From the NCBI RefSeq assembly GCF_005221385.1, contig NZ_CP039904.1, forward strand, positions 2,081,501 to 2,145,500: a stretch of 64,000 nt of DNA, written 5' to 3'. This DNA comes from Agrobacterium tumefaciens (GTDB lineage: Bacteria > Pseudomonadota > Alphaproteobacteria > Rhizobiales > Rhizobiaceae). Shown one piece after another: positions 27,099-35,016 of the stretch. The notes under the pieces are model-generated. The model was not told the origin of the DNA. It worked only from the letters and a program-made list of their open reading frames with translations, and searched no databases. The translations under genes and the position numbers were made by a program. How positions within the stretch are numbered: the first letter of the stretch is position 1; each line of letters begins with the position of its first letter.

Positions 27099-28202
27099 TC
27101 AGGCGGCTGCCTTCTTCTTTGCCTCTTCACGTTCGCGAATGCCCTCGCGGACGAGAGGCAGGATGTATCGTCCGTAGTCGACGGCATCATTGTAATTGTC
27201 ATATCCACGGATCGAAATCAGATCGGCGCCGAGATCAATATAGTCGAGAATGGAGTCGGCGATTGTGCGCGGCGATCCGACCAGAGCGGTTGTCGCGCCG
27301 CTTGCATTGGTCGCGGTGACGGTCGGATACCAGAGCGCGCGGTCATGGACATCGCCGCGTTTGGCGATATCGAGCAGGCGCTGGGAGCCGATATTGGCGG
27401 GGGGTGTTGCGTTGACCGGCGCGCGCGAAAGGCCCCTCTGACGGTTCTCGTTCAGACGGTCGAGAACCCTGTGCGCCTTATCCCAGGCCAGTTCGTCTGT
27501 TTCAGCCACGATTGGCCGGAAGGTAACCCAGATGCGCGGGCGATCGGTTCGGCCTGCTTTTGCGGCTTCGGCATAGATGCGGTCAATCTGCTGCTTGGTT
27601 TCAGCCAGCGGCTCGCCCCAGAGCCCGAAAATGTCGCACAGCGAGCCACCGATACGATAGGCGGCATCTGACGAACCACCGAGCGAAATCGGGATAAGAC
27701 CGTTGGTGGGACGCACGGCGCTGCGAAACTGCTTGAACTGGTAATATTTGCCGTCGAAATCGAAGGGCTCGGTCGAACTCCAGGCAAGGCGGAGAATGCG
27801 GATATATTCTTCCTGGCGTTCGTAACGCTCTTCCTTGTTGAGGAAATCTCCTTCGCGCGCCTGCTCCTCGTCGCTTCCGCCTGCGATGAAGTGGACGACG
27901 ACGCGACCGCCGCTCAACTGGTCGAGCGTGGCGAGGGACTTGGCCGCAACCGTCGGATAAACGGTGTTGGGCCGGAGCGCGACGATGATCTTGATGTTCT
28001 TCGTATGCGCAAGCACGGTGGCGCCCAGCGTGAAGGGATCGAACGAAGAGGAGGAATAGGGAATGAGCGTGTAGTTGAACCCGTAGTCGTCCAGTGCACG
28101 CGCATAACGTTCCAGGAACAGCGGATCAACCGGAGCATCAGGGATGGGGTTCAGATCATTGGACTCGTTGGGAAAGCTGACGCTGATGAATTCCGCAGCC
28201 AT
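27099..28202 (-). CDS. LLM-class flavin-dependent monooxygenase, SsuD-like
   Basis: A 367-residue bacterial luciferase-like TIM-barrel protein. SsuD-family marks are IIVALRPNTVYPTVAAKSLA, LDQLSGGRVVVHFIAGGSDEEQAREGDFLNKEERYERQEEYI and the phosphate-binding LIPISLGGSSDAAYRIGG. The ending IRGYDNYNDAVDYGRYILPLV is also family-typical. Such enzymes cleave C-S bonds of alkanesulfonates or related compounds with FMNH2 and O2. It starts its own unit: a 41-bp motif shared with two other operons sits 58 bp upstream. The downstream genes are SfnB-like and MsuE-like. Confidence 0.9.
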   Translation of the reverse strand: MAAEFISVSFPNESNDLNPIPDAPVDPLFLERYARALDDYGFNYTLIPYSSSSFDPFTLGATVLAHTKNIKIIVALRPNTVYPTVAAKSLATLDQLSGGRVVVHFIAGGSDEEQAREGDFLNKEERYERQEEYIRILRLAWSSTEPFDFDGKYYQFKQFRSAVRPTNGLIPISLGGSSDAAYRIGGSLCDIFGLWGEPLAETKQQIDRIYAEAAKAGRTDRPRIWVTFRPIVAETDELAWDKAHRVLDRLNENRQRGLSRAPVNATPPANIGSQRLLDIAKRGDVHDRALWYPTVTATNASGATTALVGSPRTIADSILDYIDLGADLISIRGYDNYNDAVDYGRYILPLVREGIREREEAKKKAAA

Positions 28203-28260
28203 GGGAGCTCCTTGGTGTTTCTGAGTGTCGGGTAAAAGCTAAAGCCGGTGTGGCATATGA

Positions 28261-28301
28261 GGAAGACAGGTCTTTCTATTTCTATGGAATATGTAGAAAA
28301 T
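28261..28301 (-). promoter_or_regulatory. shared sulfur-cluster motif, copy 1
   Basis: This 41-base stretch matches 41375-41415 at 33 of 41 positions with no gap. It contains the dyad TTCTA-N9-TAGAA when read on the minus strand, flanked by AAAGACCTGTCTTCC. It lies 58 bp upstream of the SsuD-like start, where a promoter or operator is expected. Confidence 0.6.
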
Positions 28302-28331
28302 ATTGCCTGACTATCCTGATGGTCTAGAACC

Positions 28332-29444
28332 TTAGATTGCCGCCCGTTCCGGCCCTTCGTGATCGGGAGCAGGTTTCCACCCCAGAGATGGAGCAACCGT
28401 CGTCGCAAGATCGGTGAGCAGTCGTATGTTTTCGGACAGTCCGAAAGCGGGAGGCAAAAAAAGAACGAGCTCATCTGCGGCCGCCAGTCCCGGATCGCTC
28501 AAAACCGCCTCTATGACTTCTTCCGGTGTACCTTGAAAGACCGGGGAAATCTGCGCGCCAACAGGCGGGCCGGCAGGGGCCAGCGCACCCTTCGGGCGTG
28601 AGGCGGCAATTCCCACCGTGCGACGCTCAAGGTCGTAAGCCGCGTATTTCTCACGCAGCTCCGGGGTGGTGCCAACGAGAATGGAAGCGGCAACAGCGAC
28701 CGGGGGTGGCGTCGTCTTCCAGATGCGGAGCCAGTGGGTGCGATAGGCATCAATGATCCGCGCCTGATATTGACCGAAAGTCTCGCCTTCTGCCTGATCG
28801 TGAAGGACGGTCCCGGAAATCAGGCCAATCCCAAGTTCGGCGGCCTGTATTGCTGAATCGAGGCTGGCGGAGCCTTGTCGGATACGGCTGCGCAAGGTTG
28901 GGCTATGAGGGGTCACCCGCAACTCGGCTCCCGGAGGTGCACCAATGTCCCGCTCGGTAACAGTGTGCAAAACATCACCGGCAATGGCGGCGAGGAAACG
29001 CGACTGGCGTCGCTTTGCCTCTGTGCGGGCATCGGTATCGACGGTTCCGAAAACGGCATCGAACGCGCCGTTGGTCCCGGTCGAAATGGCAAGTTCAAGC
29101 CGACCGTCGATCAAGAGGTCGGTTGTTCCCGCCGCCTCAGCCAGGAGGATGGGGTCCTGATAACGCATCGGGATGACGGCGGAGCCAAGCGTGATGTGCC
29201 GCGTATGCTGGCCGACTGCCGCAAAGAAGGGTAACGGGGAAGAAAGATAGTGGTCGAAGTGACGCTGATAGGCCCAGCCTGACTGATAACCCAGCCTTTC
29301 CGCCTGCCTGAACAGCTCTATGCCCTGTCGCAGCCCCTGTGCCGGACCGTCATCGTCGTTGAACGACACGCGCGTATTGAAACCCAGCCGCTGTTTCGGT
29401 CGAAACAACGCGGGAAGGTCGCGGGAAGCTGCTGCAATATTCAT
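28332..29444 (-). CDS. second LLM-class flavin-dependent monooxygenase
   Basis: A 370-residue luciferase-like protein, distinct from the SsuD-like one. It has FNDDDGPAQGLRQGIELFRQ, AERLGYQSGWAYQRHFDHYL, HITLGSAVIPMRYQDPILLA and DGRLELAISTGTNGAFDAVF, typical of the putative FMN-dependent luciferase-like group found beside peptide-type ABC importers. The start overlaps the stop of the ABC ATPase gene by 4 bp (ATGA), so it is the last gene of the importer operon. It should oxidise the imported compound using FMNH2 made by the MsuE-like reductase. The substrate is unknown. Confidence 0.85.
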   Translation of the reverse strand: MNIAAASRDLPALFRPKQRLGFNTRVSFNDDDGPAQGLRQGIELFRQAERLGYQSGWAYQRHFDHYLSSPLPFFAAVGQHTRHITLGSAVIPMRYQDPILLAEAAGTTDLLIDGRLELAISTGTNGAFDAVFGTVDTDARTEAKRRQSRFLAAIAGDVLHTVTERDIGAPPGAELRVTPHSPTLRSRIRQGSASLDSAIQAAELGIGLISGTVLHDQAEGETFGQYQARIIDAYRTHWLRIWKTTPPPVAVAASILVGTTPELREKYAAYDLERRTVGIAASRPKGALAPAGPPVGAQISPVFQGTPEEVIEAVLSDPGLAAADELVLFLPPAFGLSENIRLLTDLATTVAPSLGWKPAPDHEGPERAAI

Positions 29445-31159
29445 GCGAGTTGCTCCTTCCGCAGAGCGCGCTGGACAGCGGGAGCGCGAACCGTTCCGGC
29501 AATGCCCGACGGGATGGAGTTCAGCAGCGACGCGGTATATTCGTGTCTCGGATTGGCGAATATCTCGGTGACGGCTCCATGTTCGACAATGCGTCCCCGC
29601 TGCATCACCGAAACGCTGTGCGCAAGTTGCCGGACGAGGGCGAGGTCGTGCGAAACGAAAACATAGGTCAGGCCGAGCTTCGCCTGTAGCGACAGCAGAA
29701 CCTCGACGATATCCGCCTGAACGCTGACATCGAGTGCGGATGTGGGTTCGTCCAGCACGATCACATCAGGCTTGAGGACCAGCGAACGGGCGATTGCCAC
29801 ACGCTGACGCTGCCCGCCGGACAGGGCCGACGGTTTACGCTCCAGGAGGTGCTCGCTCAAGCCGACATTCGCGAGAGCTTCCTGTACGCGTTCGGATCGC
29901 TCTTTCGGCGTCCCGATCTCGAACCGGTCGAGTGGTTCACGGACAAGCTGCCCCACCTTCCACGTCGGGTCGAGGGACGTAAACGGGTTCTGGTAAACCA
30001 GTTGAAGATGCCGCCATACGGACCGCAGCGAAGCGCGGTTTTTGTTCGTGACGGTCTCGTCGGCAACCGTAATCGTGCCGCTTTCCGGCTCTTCGAGCCC
30101 CAGCAGCAGGCGGATCGTCGTCGTCTTGCCGGAGCCGGATTCGCCGACGAGGGCATGAGTCGTGCCCGCCGGAACCGTAAACGAAATATCGTCCACCGCA
30201 GTCAGGGTTTTGCCATCGACAGTGAAGCGTTTGGTGACGCCGCGGACGGCGATCTTTGGCGACTTGTCGCCATCAAGGAGGCTGAACCCCGGATCGCGGA
30301 ATTTGGCATAGCGCTCCGGGTTGAGCGCGGGGACGTCGCCATGGAGTTTTTTGGCATAGGGTGAGGAAGGGGAGGAAAAAACCGCGGACGTCCTGCCTTT
30401 CTCCTGCACGACGCCGTTCTTCAGCACGACGAGATTATCCGCCCTTTCGGCCGCTATTGCGAGATCGTGGGTAATAAGAAGGAGGCTGATGTTCAGCTCA
30501 TCCCGAAGACGGGAGAGGAGATCGAGGATGCGCTTCTGGATCGTTACGTCGAGTGCCGAGGTCGGTTCGTCCGCCACCAGCAGTGCAGGGCGCGGCAATA
30601 TTGCCAGAGCGATCAGCACGCGCTGCAGCATCCCTCCGGACAACTGGTGCGGATAGGAATCGTAAACCCGTTGCGGATTGTCGAGACCCACCTTGGCGAA
30701 GGTTTCGAGAATAAGTGTCCTGCGGATCGCTGGATTGGTCTCTTCCATCAGCGCTGCCGCTTCCAGCGCCTGGGAGCCGATTGTTCTCACAGGATTGAGA
30801 GAGTTGCCGGGATCCTGCGGCACGAAGCCGATTTCACGGCCGCGAAGCGGCCTGAAGCGGCGTTCTGGCAATGCGAGAATGTTCTGCCTGTCGAAAATAA
30901 CCTGCCCTGTGGCGTTTGCGCCGGTGGGGAGAAGCCTCAGCACGGCTTTCGCGATGGTCGATTTTCCAGAACCGGATTCTCCGATGAGGGCGAGGCTTTC
31001 GCCACGTCCGATTTCGAAGCCGACATTATGGACGACCTCCTGCCGTCCGTAGGACACGGCAAGATTTTCGACCTTGAGAAGGGGTATCGCGTGTTGTGGA
31101 GACGCAGCCCCGAACTCGGGAAGGATTGGCGCTGTTTTCAGTGCGATTTGCGAAGCCAT
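29441..31159 (-). CDS. peptide/nickel-type ABC importer, fused double ATPase (DppD-DppF type)
   Basis: A 572-residue protein with two complete ABC cassettes. Each has a Walker A GESGSGKST or GESGSGKTT, a signature LSGGMLQRV or LSGGQRQRV, and a Walker B ending VADEPTSALD or VLDEPTSALD. The ATG at 31159 is chosen because it begins MASQIALK and gives a 22-bp overlap with the permease gene, while the longer frame adds permease-overlapping sequence. Fusion of the two ATPases is common in alphaproteobacterial members. It powers the importer made by the three genes upstream and is coupled to the flavin monooxygenase gene downstream. Confidence 0.93.
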   Translation of the reverse strand: MASQIALKTAPILPEFGAASPQHAIPLLKVENLAVSYGRQEVVHNVGFEIGRGESLALIGESGSGKSTIAKAVLRLLPTGANATGQVIFDRQNILALPERRFRPLRGREIGFVPQDPGNSLNPVRTIGSQALEAAALMEETNPAIRRTLILETFAKVGLDNPQRVYDSYPHQLSGGMLQRVLIALAILPRPALLVADEPTSALDVTIQKRILDLLSRLRDELNISLLLITHDLAIAAERADNLVVLKNGVVQEKGRTSAVFSSPSSPYAKKLHGDVPALNPERYAKFRDPGFSLLDGDKSPKIAVRGVTKRFTVDGKTLTAVDDISFTVPAGTTHALVGESGSGKTTTIRLLLGLEEPESGTITVADETVTNKNRASLRSVWRHLQLVYQNPFTSLDPTWKVGQLVREPLDRFEIGTPKERSERVQEALANVGLSEHLLERKPSALSGGQRQRVAIARSLVLKPDVIVLDEPTSALDVSVQADIVEVLLSLQAKLGLTYVFVSHDLALVRQLAHSVSVMQRGRIVEHGAVTEIFANPRHEYTASLLNSIPSGIAGTVRAPAVQRALRKEQLA

Positions 31160-31983
31160 CGGCTGATCCTGTTGACAGAGAGGACGGTCACGATCGTAAC
31201 GAACGCGGGCGCATAAACGAGCCAGGGCCATTTGAGGTAGTCCTTGCCGATTGAAATCAGCAGGCCCCAGTCGGAAGAAGGCGGAGGGTCGCCGTAGCCG
31301 AGGAAGGCGAGGCTGGCGATCACCAGAATGGACTCGCCGAATTGCAGCACGGCAAGCGGCAGCATCGAGCGGGACGCATTTGGAAGGACGTGTCTGAGAA
31401 CGATGTAGCCGCGCGAGCCACCCGAGAGAAAAGATGCCTCCACGAAGGTCGCCTGACGTGTCTTGATAACCTCGGAGCGTGCCACGCGGGCGAAGAAGGC
31501 AATGGCCGATATGCCTGTCGCAATCGCTGCGTTGATCGTTTCGAAGCCGATGGCCGTGACGATGATGACCGCGAGCAGGAACTTCGGGATGGAGAGCAGC
31601 ACGTCGACAAAACGCGCAAAGACGATATCCACCCAGCCGCCGAAAAATCCGGCGAGCAAACCGATCACACCACCGATGAAGACACCGATGACGACAGCGA
31701 CCAAAGCGCTCGATACGGATGAAGCCGTGCCATAAACGACCCTTGTATAGAGATCACGCCCGAGATGATCGGTGCCGAACCAGTGCGCAAAACTGGGCGC
31801 AAGAAGCTTGTCGGCCGGGACACCGTTGATCGGGCTCTGGCTGGTGAACAGTTGCGGCGCAATCGACCAGGCGACGACGATTGCGATGACGAGGAGGGAA
31901 AGGGCAACCGTTGGAGTAAGGTTGAGAGCTCTCAGCTTCTCGAACGGATTGCTGCCGGAAACCGGGCTGGAGATAAGGCTCAT
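31138..31983 (-). CDS. ABC importer permease, DppC type
   Basis: A 281-residue inner-membrane permease with about six hydrophobic segments, starting LSLLVIAIVVAWSIAPQLF. APSFAHWFGTDHLGRDLYTRVVYG is the DppC-family N-terminal signature. The EAA-type coupling loop is in FLSGGSRGYIVLRHVLPNA, followed by SLAFLGYGDPPPSSDWG. It overlaps the first permease by 4 bp and the ATPase gene by 22 bp, so these genes are translationally coupled. Confidence 0.93.
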   Translation of the reverse strand: MSLISSPVSGSNPFEKLRALNLTPTVALSLLVIAIVVAWSIAPQLFTSQSPINGVPADKLLAPSFAHWFGTDHLGRDLYTRVVYGTASSVSSALVAVVIGVFIGGVIGLLAGFFGGWVDIVFARFVDVLLSIPKFLLAVIIVTAIGFETINAAIATGISAIAFFARVARSEVIKTRQATFVEASFLSGGSRGYIVLRHVLPNASRSMLPLAVLQFGESILVIASLAFLGYGDPPPSSDWGLLISIGKDYLKWPWLVYAPAFVTIVTVLSVNRISRWLRKSH

Positions 31984-32990
31984 GGTTTGGCCCCCGTTTC
32001 AAGGCCAAGCGGCGTGTCGTCGATGGTTGCCAGACGACGTTTCCGGCCAACGATAATTTTCACCCGTGGATCGAGCAGCGGATAGAGAAGATCGGCGATG
32101 AGGTTGACGACGACGAACACCACGGCTCCAAGCGAGACGATGGCCTGCAGGACGGGCAGGTCCTGCGTGCTGACGGAGCGCTGGACGAGACTGCCGATAC
32201 CGGTACGGCCGAACACGGTTTCCGTGATCAGCGAGTTGCCCAGAAGCTCGCCCACGGTAAGGGCGATAACGGTCACCACCGGTAGCGAAGCGGGCTTGAG
32301 CAGATGTGTAGTGAAAAGTCGTTTCGGCCCGATGCCGCGGCTGCGGGCAACCGCCGCGTAATCCTGTTCCGCTTCATGATCGAGATTGGCGATCAGCACT
32401 TCCGCGATCTGTGCGGAAAACGGTATGCCGATGGTGATCGCCGCAAACAGCGTCGCCCAGAAGCTGTCGGGCTCGATGACCCGGAACAGCCGGAGCTGAA
32501 ACCCGAAAAGGTGGATCAGAAACAGGCCGATGACGAAATTGGGCGTCGACAGGAACAGCGAAGGGAATGCCCGCAGCAGCCCCTGCCCATATCGTTTCGG
32601 CACGACCTGTGTGCCATAGGCAACGGCGAAGGCGAGGATCAACGCAACCGTGAGCCCGGCGGAGGCCAGTACCAGCGTCGATGGCAGCACCTCGGCGATC
32701 AGGGTCGAGACGGGTCGATTGGAGCGCATGGAGATGCCGAGATCGCCCGTCAGGAATGCCGACAGGGAGTGCCAGAGCTGCACGATGATCGGCCTGTCCA
32801 GCCCCTGTGCAGCAATGATTTCGGCGATTTCTTGCTCGGTGAAACCGTTCTGCGGGTTGCGCAGAACGCTGGTGATCGGGTCGCCAGGCAGGACGCTGAC
32901 GACGACGAACGTGAAGACATAGGCCAGAAGGATGACGACGATCGCCTGGCCGAGCCGCTTTGCGGCGTAGGTTAGGTAGGCATTGCTCAT
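31980..32990 (-). CDS. ABC importer permease, DppB type
   Basis: A 336-residue permease. The N-terminal helix AIVVILLAYVFTFVVVSVLPGDP is the DppB/OppB signature, followed by a periplasmic loop (ITSVLRNPQNGFTEQEIAEI) and about five more helices. The coupling loop is AAVARSRGIGPKRLFTTHLL. It starts 38 bp after the substrate-binding protein gene and overlaps the DppC-type gene by 4 bp. Confidence 0.93.
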   Translation of the reverse strand: MSNAYLTYAAKRLGQAIVVILLAYVFTFVVVSVLPGDPITSVLRNPQNGFTEQEIAEIIAAQGLDRPIIVQLWHSLSAFLTGDLGISMRSNRPVSTLIAEVLPSTLVLASAGLTVALILAFAVAYGTQVVPKRYGQGLLRAFPSLFLSTPNFVIGLFLIHLFGFQLRLFRVIEPDSFWATLFAAITIGIPFSAQIAEVLIANLDHEAEQDYAAVARSRGIGPKRLFTTHLLKPASLPVVTVIALTVGELLGNSLITETVFGRTGIGSLVQRSVSTQDLPVLQAIVSLGAVVFVVVNLIADLLYPLLDPRVKIIVGRKRRLATIDDTPLGLETGAKP

Positions 32991-33028
32991 GCCGTCACCT
33001 CCTTGACGTTACTTGGTGGGCGCTGGCC

Positions 33029-34684
33029 TCATTCGGCAATGAACGCTGTGTAGTAGCTGGCGTAAGCGACGCCGTTATAGACTTCGCCCTTCAGCTTCGG
33101 CGATTGCACGTAAATGCGCTGGACGATTTGGGTGCGTGGTATGAAATAGCCCTGTTCCAGCACGTATTTTTGCAGGCCGTCCAGAAGAGGCTTTCGTTCC
33201 TCGACCGAACCCGCGCCGGCGATTTTGTCACGCAGGTCGTTGAGCTTTGCATCACGCTCATCCAGCGCGAACCAGTTCTCGCCATTGTTGGCGTTGGTCA
33301 GGATGCTGGCGACCGTGCCGGCATCGATGAAGCTGCGCGTGACTTCATATGCGGGAACTGCGGCGCCACCGAATTTGACCTTCTCGCCATAGGTCACGAC
33401 ATCATAAGCCCTGATGTTGACCTTCCATCCGAGCCTGCCAAGCTGCTGGGCAATCAGTTCATCGACGGATTTCGAAGTTGCCAGATAGGGATTGGAATGG
33501 ATCGTCAATTCCAGCGGCTTGCCGTCTTTCACCCGAACGCCGTCCGCGCCCTTGGCCCATCCGGCTTCGTCCAGAAGCTTCTCCGCCCTGTCCGGATTGT
33601 AGGCGAGGAGATCGCTATGATCGGTCGCGCCGGGGACGTTGCTCTGGATGAACGACGTCGCAAGCTTCCAGTCCTGCGTATAGACGGTGTCGATGATTTC
33701 CTGGCGATTGATGCCTGCCTGGAGTGCCTGACGCACCTTCGCATCATCATAGGGTTGAAGCTTGGTGTTGACCGCCCAGCCGTTGACGAAGCCGAGATAA
33801 CGCGGCGTCGCGACGGTAAAGCCTTCCTCCTTGAGTGATTTCAGTTCCTGGGGCGAGGCGTTATAGGCGACGTCCGCCTGACCGGACTGAACCGAAGCGA
33901 CGCGAAGGGATGGTTCCGACACCAGCTTGTAGGTGATGGTATCGAGATAGGCGGGTCCGGTATGGCCGACTGCGGCGGGGCCCCAATTATAGTCCTTGCG
34001 CTTGACCAGAGTGACATGGTCGCCCTCTTTCCAGGACTCCACCACATAAGGTCCGCTGCCGGCGGTTTTGCTGAGGTCTGCCTGCTGGCTGGCAGGCTGG
34101 GCGATGCTTTTGGGAGAGATCAGGATGGAACCGTGATAGCCAAGGGTCGGAATGAAACCGAGCGTGGGCTTCTTGAAGACTACCTTGACCGTCGTGGCAT
34201 CGACCGCTTCCGCGTGATCATAGGTCTTGGGGAAAAGGCCGATCGGGTTGATCCCCTCGTTCTTGCGGCCGGCATACCAGATGTCGAGATTGGCGACGAC
34301 GGCCTTCGCATCAAGCGGTTCGCCGTCGGAGAAAGTCACGCCGCTTTTGAGGTGCAGGGTGAATTCCGTTGCGGTGTCGTTCTGCTCCCAGCGTTCGGCA
34401 AGCCAGGGGCTGACCTTGCCTTCGGCATCGACGTAAAGCAGCTTATCCGTAACATGACCCCAGATGTGGCCCTGGAAACTGGAGATGGCGCTGTTGTTGG
34501 GGATCCACGTGTCGCCCAGTGAATCGATCAGAAACGTGATGTCACCGCCATCGCGCGGCGTATCTGCCGCCAGTGCGCTCAGAGGTGCCAATGTCGATAA
34601 AAACAGCGAGGCCGAGACCGCCAAGGAGGCTGTGAAACGCAGCCGGCGACGCGACAGGGAGAATGAGAAAGAACGTTTTGTCAT
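33029..34684 (-). CDS. ABC importer periplasmic substrate-binding protein, family 5
   Basis: A 551-residue secreted protein. The signal peptide has a basic start (MTKRSFSFSLSRRRLRF), a hydrophobic core (ASLAVSASLFLSTLAPLSA) and cleavage after ALA. The mature protein has the SBP_bac_5 layout: GHVTDKLLYVDAEGKVSPWLAERW, the strand FTLHLKSGVTFSDGEPLDA, and DAKVRQALQAGINRQEIIDT. Family 5 binds peptides, nickel or assorted organic solutes. With two flavin monooxygenase genes downstream, the cargo is likely an organosulfur compound; this is inference. It is the first gene of the importer operon. Confidence 0.9.
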   Translation of the reverse strand: MTKRSFSFSLSRRRLRFTASLAVSASLFLSTLAPLSALAADTPRDGGDITFLIDSLGDTWIPNNSAISSFQGHIWGHVTDKLLYVDAEGKVSPWLAERWEQNDTATEFTLHLKSGVTFSDGEPLDAKAVVANLDIWYAGRKNEGINPIGLFPKTYDHAEAVDATTVKVVFKKPTLGFIPTLGYHGSILISPKSIAQPASQQADLSKTAGSGPYVVESWKEGDHVTLVKRKDYNWGPAAVGHTGPAYLDTITYKLVSEPSLRVASVQSGQADVAYNASPQELKSLKEEGFTVATPRYLGFVNGWAVNTKLQPYDDAKVRQALQAGINRQEIIDTVYTQDWKLATSFIQSNVPGATDHSDLLAYNPDRAEKLLDEAGWAKGADGVRVKDGKPLELTIHSNPYLATSKSVDELIAQQLGRLGWKVNIRAYDVVTYGEKVKFGGAAVPAYEVTRSFIDAGTVASILTNANNGENWFALDERDAKLNDLRDKIAGAGSVEERKPLLDGLQKYVLEQGYFIPRTQIVQRIYVQSPKLKGEVYNGVAYASYYTAFIAE

Positions 34685-35016
34685 GGTATGATCCTGATAA
34701 ATTCAAAGTTTTTTTCGTTGCAATTTCTGCATCTACTGCGGACGGACTGCTGCTGCCATCGGCACAACGCACGTCAAACCGTTGCCGCACCGGCTTTTCA
34801 GCCGGGCGGGAGAATGCTGGAGTTCATTGATGATCGGGTTGGGCGTCGCGGGGTTAGCGAGCGGCTTCCGGAAGCCTGCTTGGCTGAGGAGCGCGCCCGC
34901 TTCTACATATTCCAGTCATGACGCGGTCCCTCGTTGCGGTGTTCATCTTGCCCATAACCTAGCAGTCAGGCGTGAGGGAGAAAGACTGGTTGTTCTTTTT
35001 CTATCGATTTAGTGAA
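34685..35016. other. promoter region of the importer operon
   Basis: This 332-bp gap between the molybdoenzyme stop and the binding-protein start has no gene. At about 34979-35014 there is a third, more diverged copy of the motif seen at 28261 and 41375 (shared parts are AAAGAC, GGT, TTCT and TTTCTAT). It lies nearly 300 bp from the start codon, so a long leader or a second promoter is possible. Confidence 0.45.

Noticed and set aside
25952..27319. A 455-codon + strand frame opposite the SfnB-like gene
   Set aside because: Low-complexity arginine/glycine-rich product, lying antisense to a clear gene.
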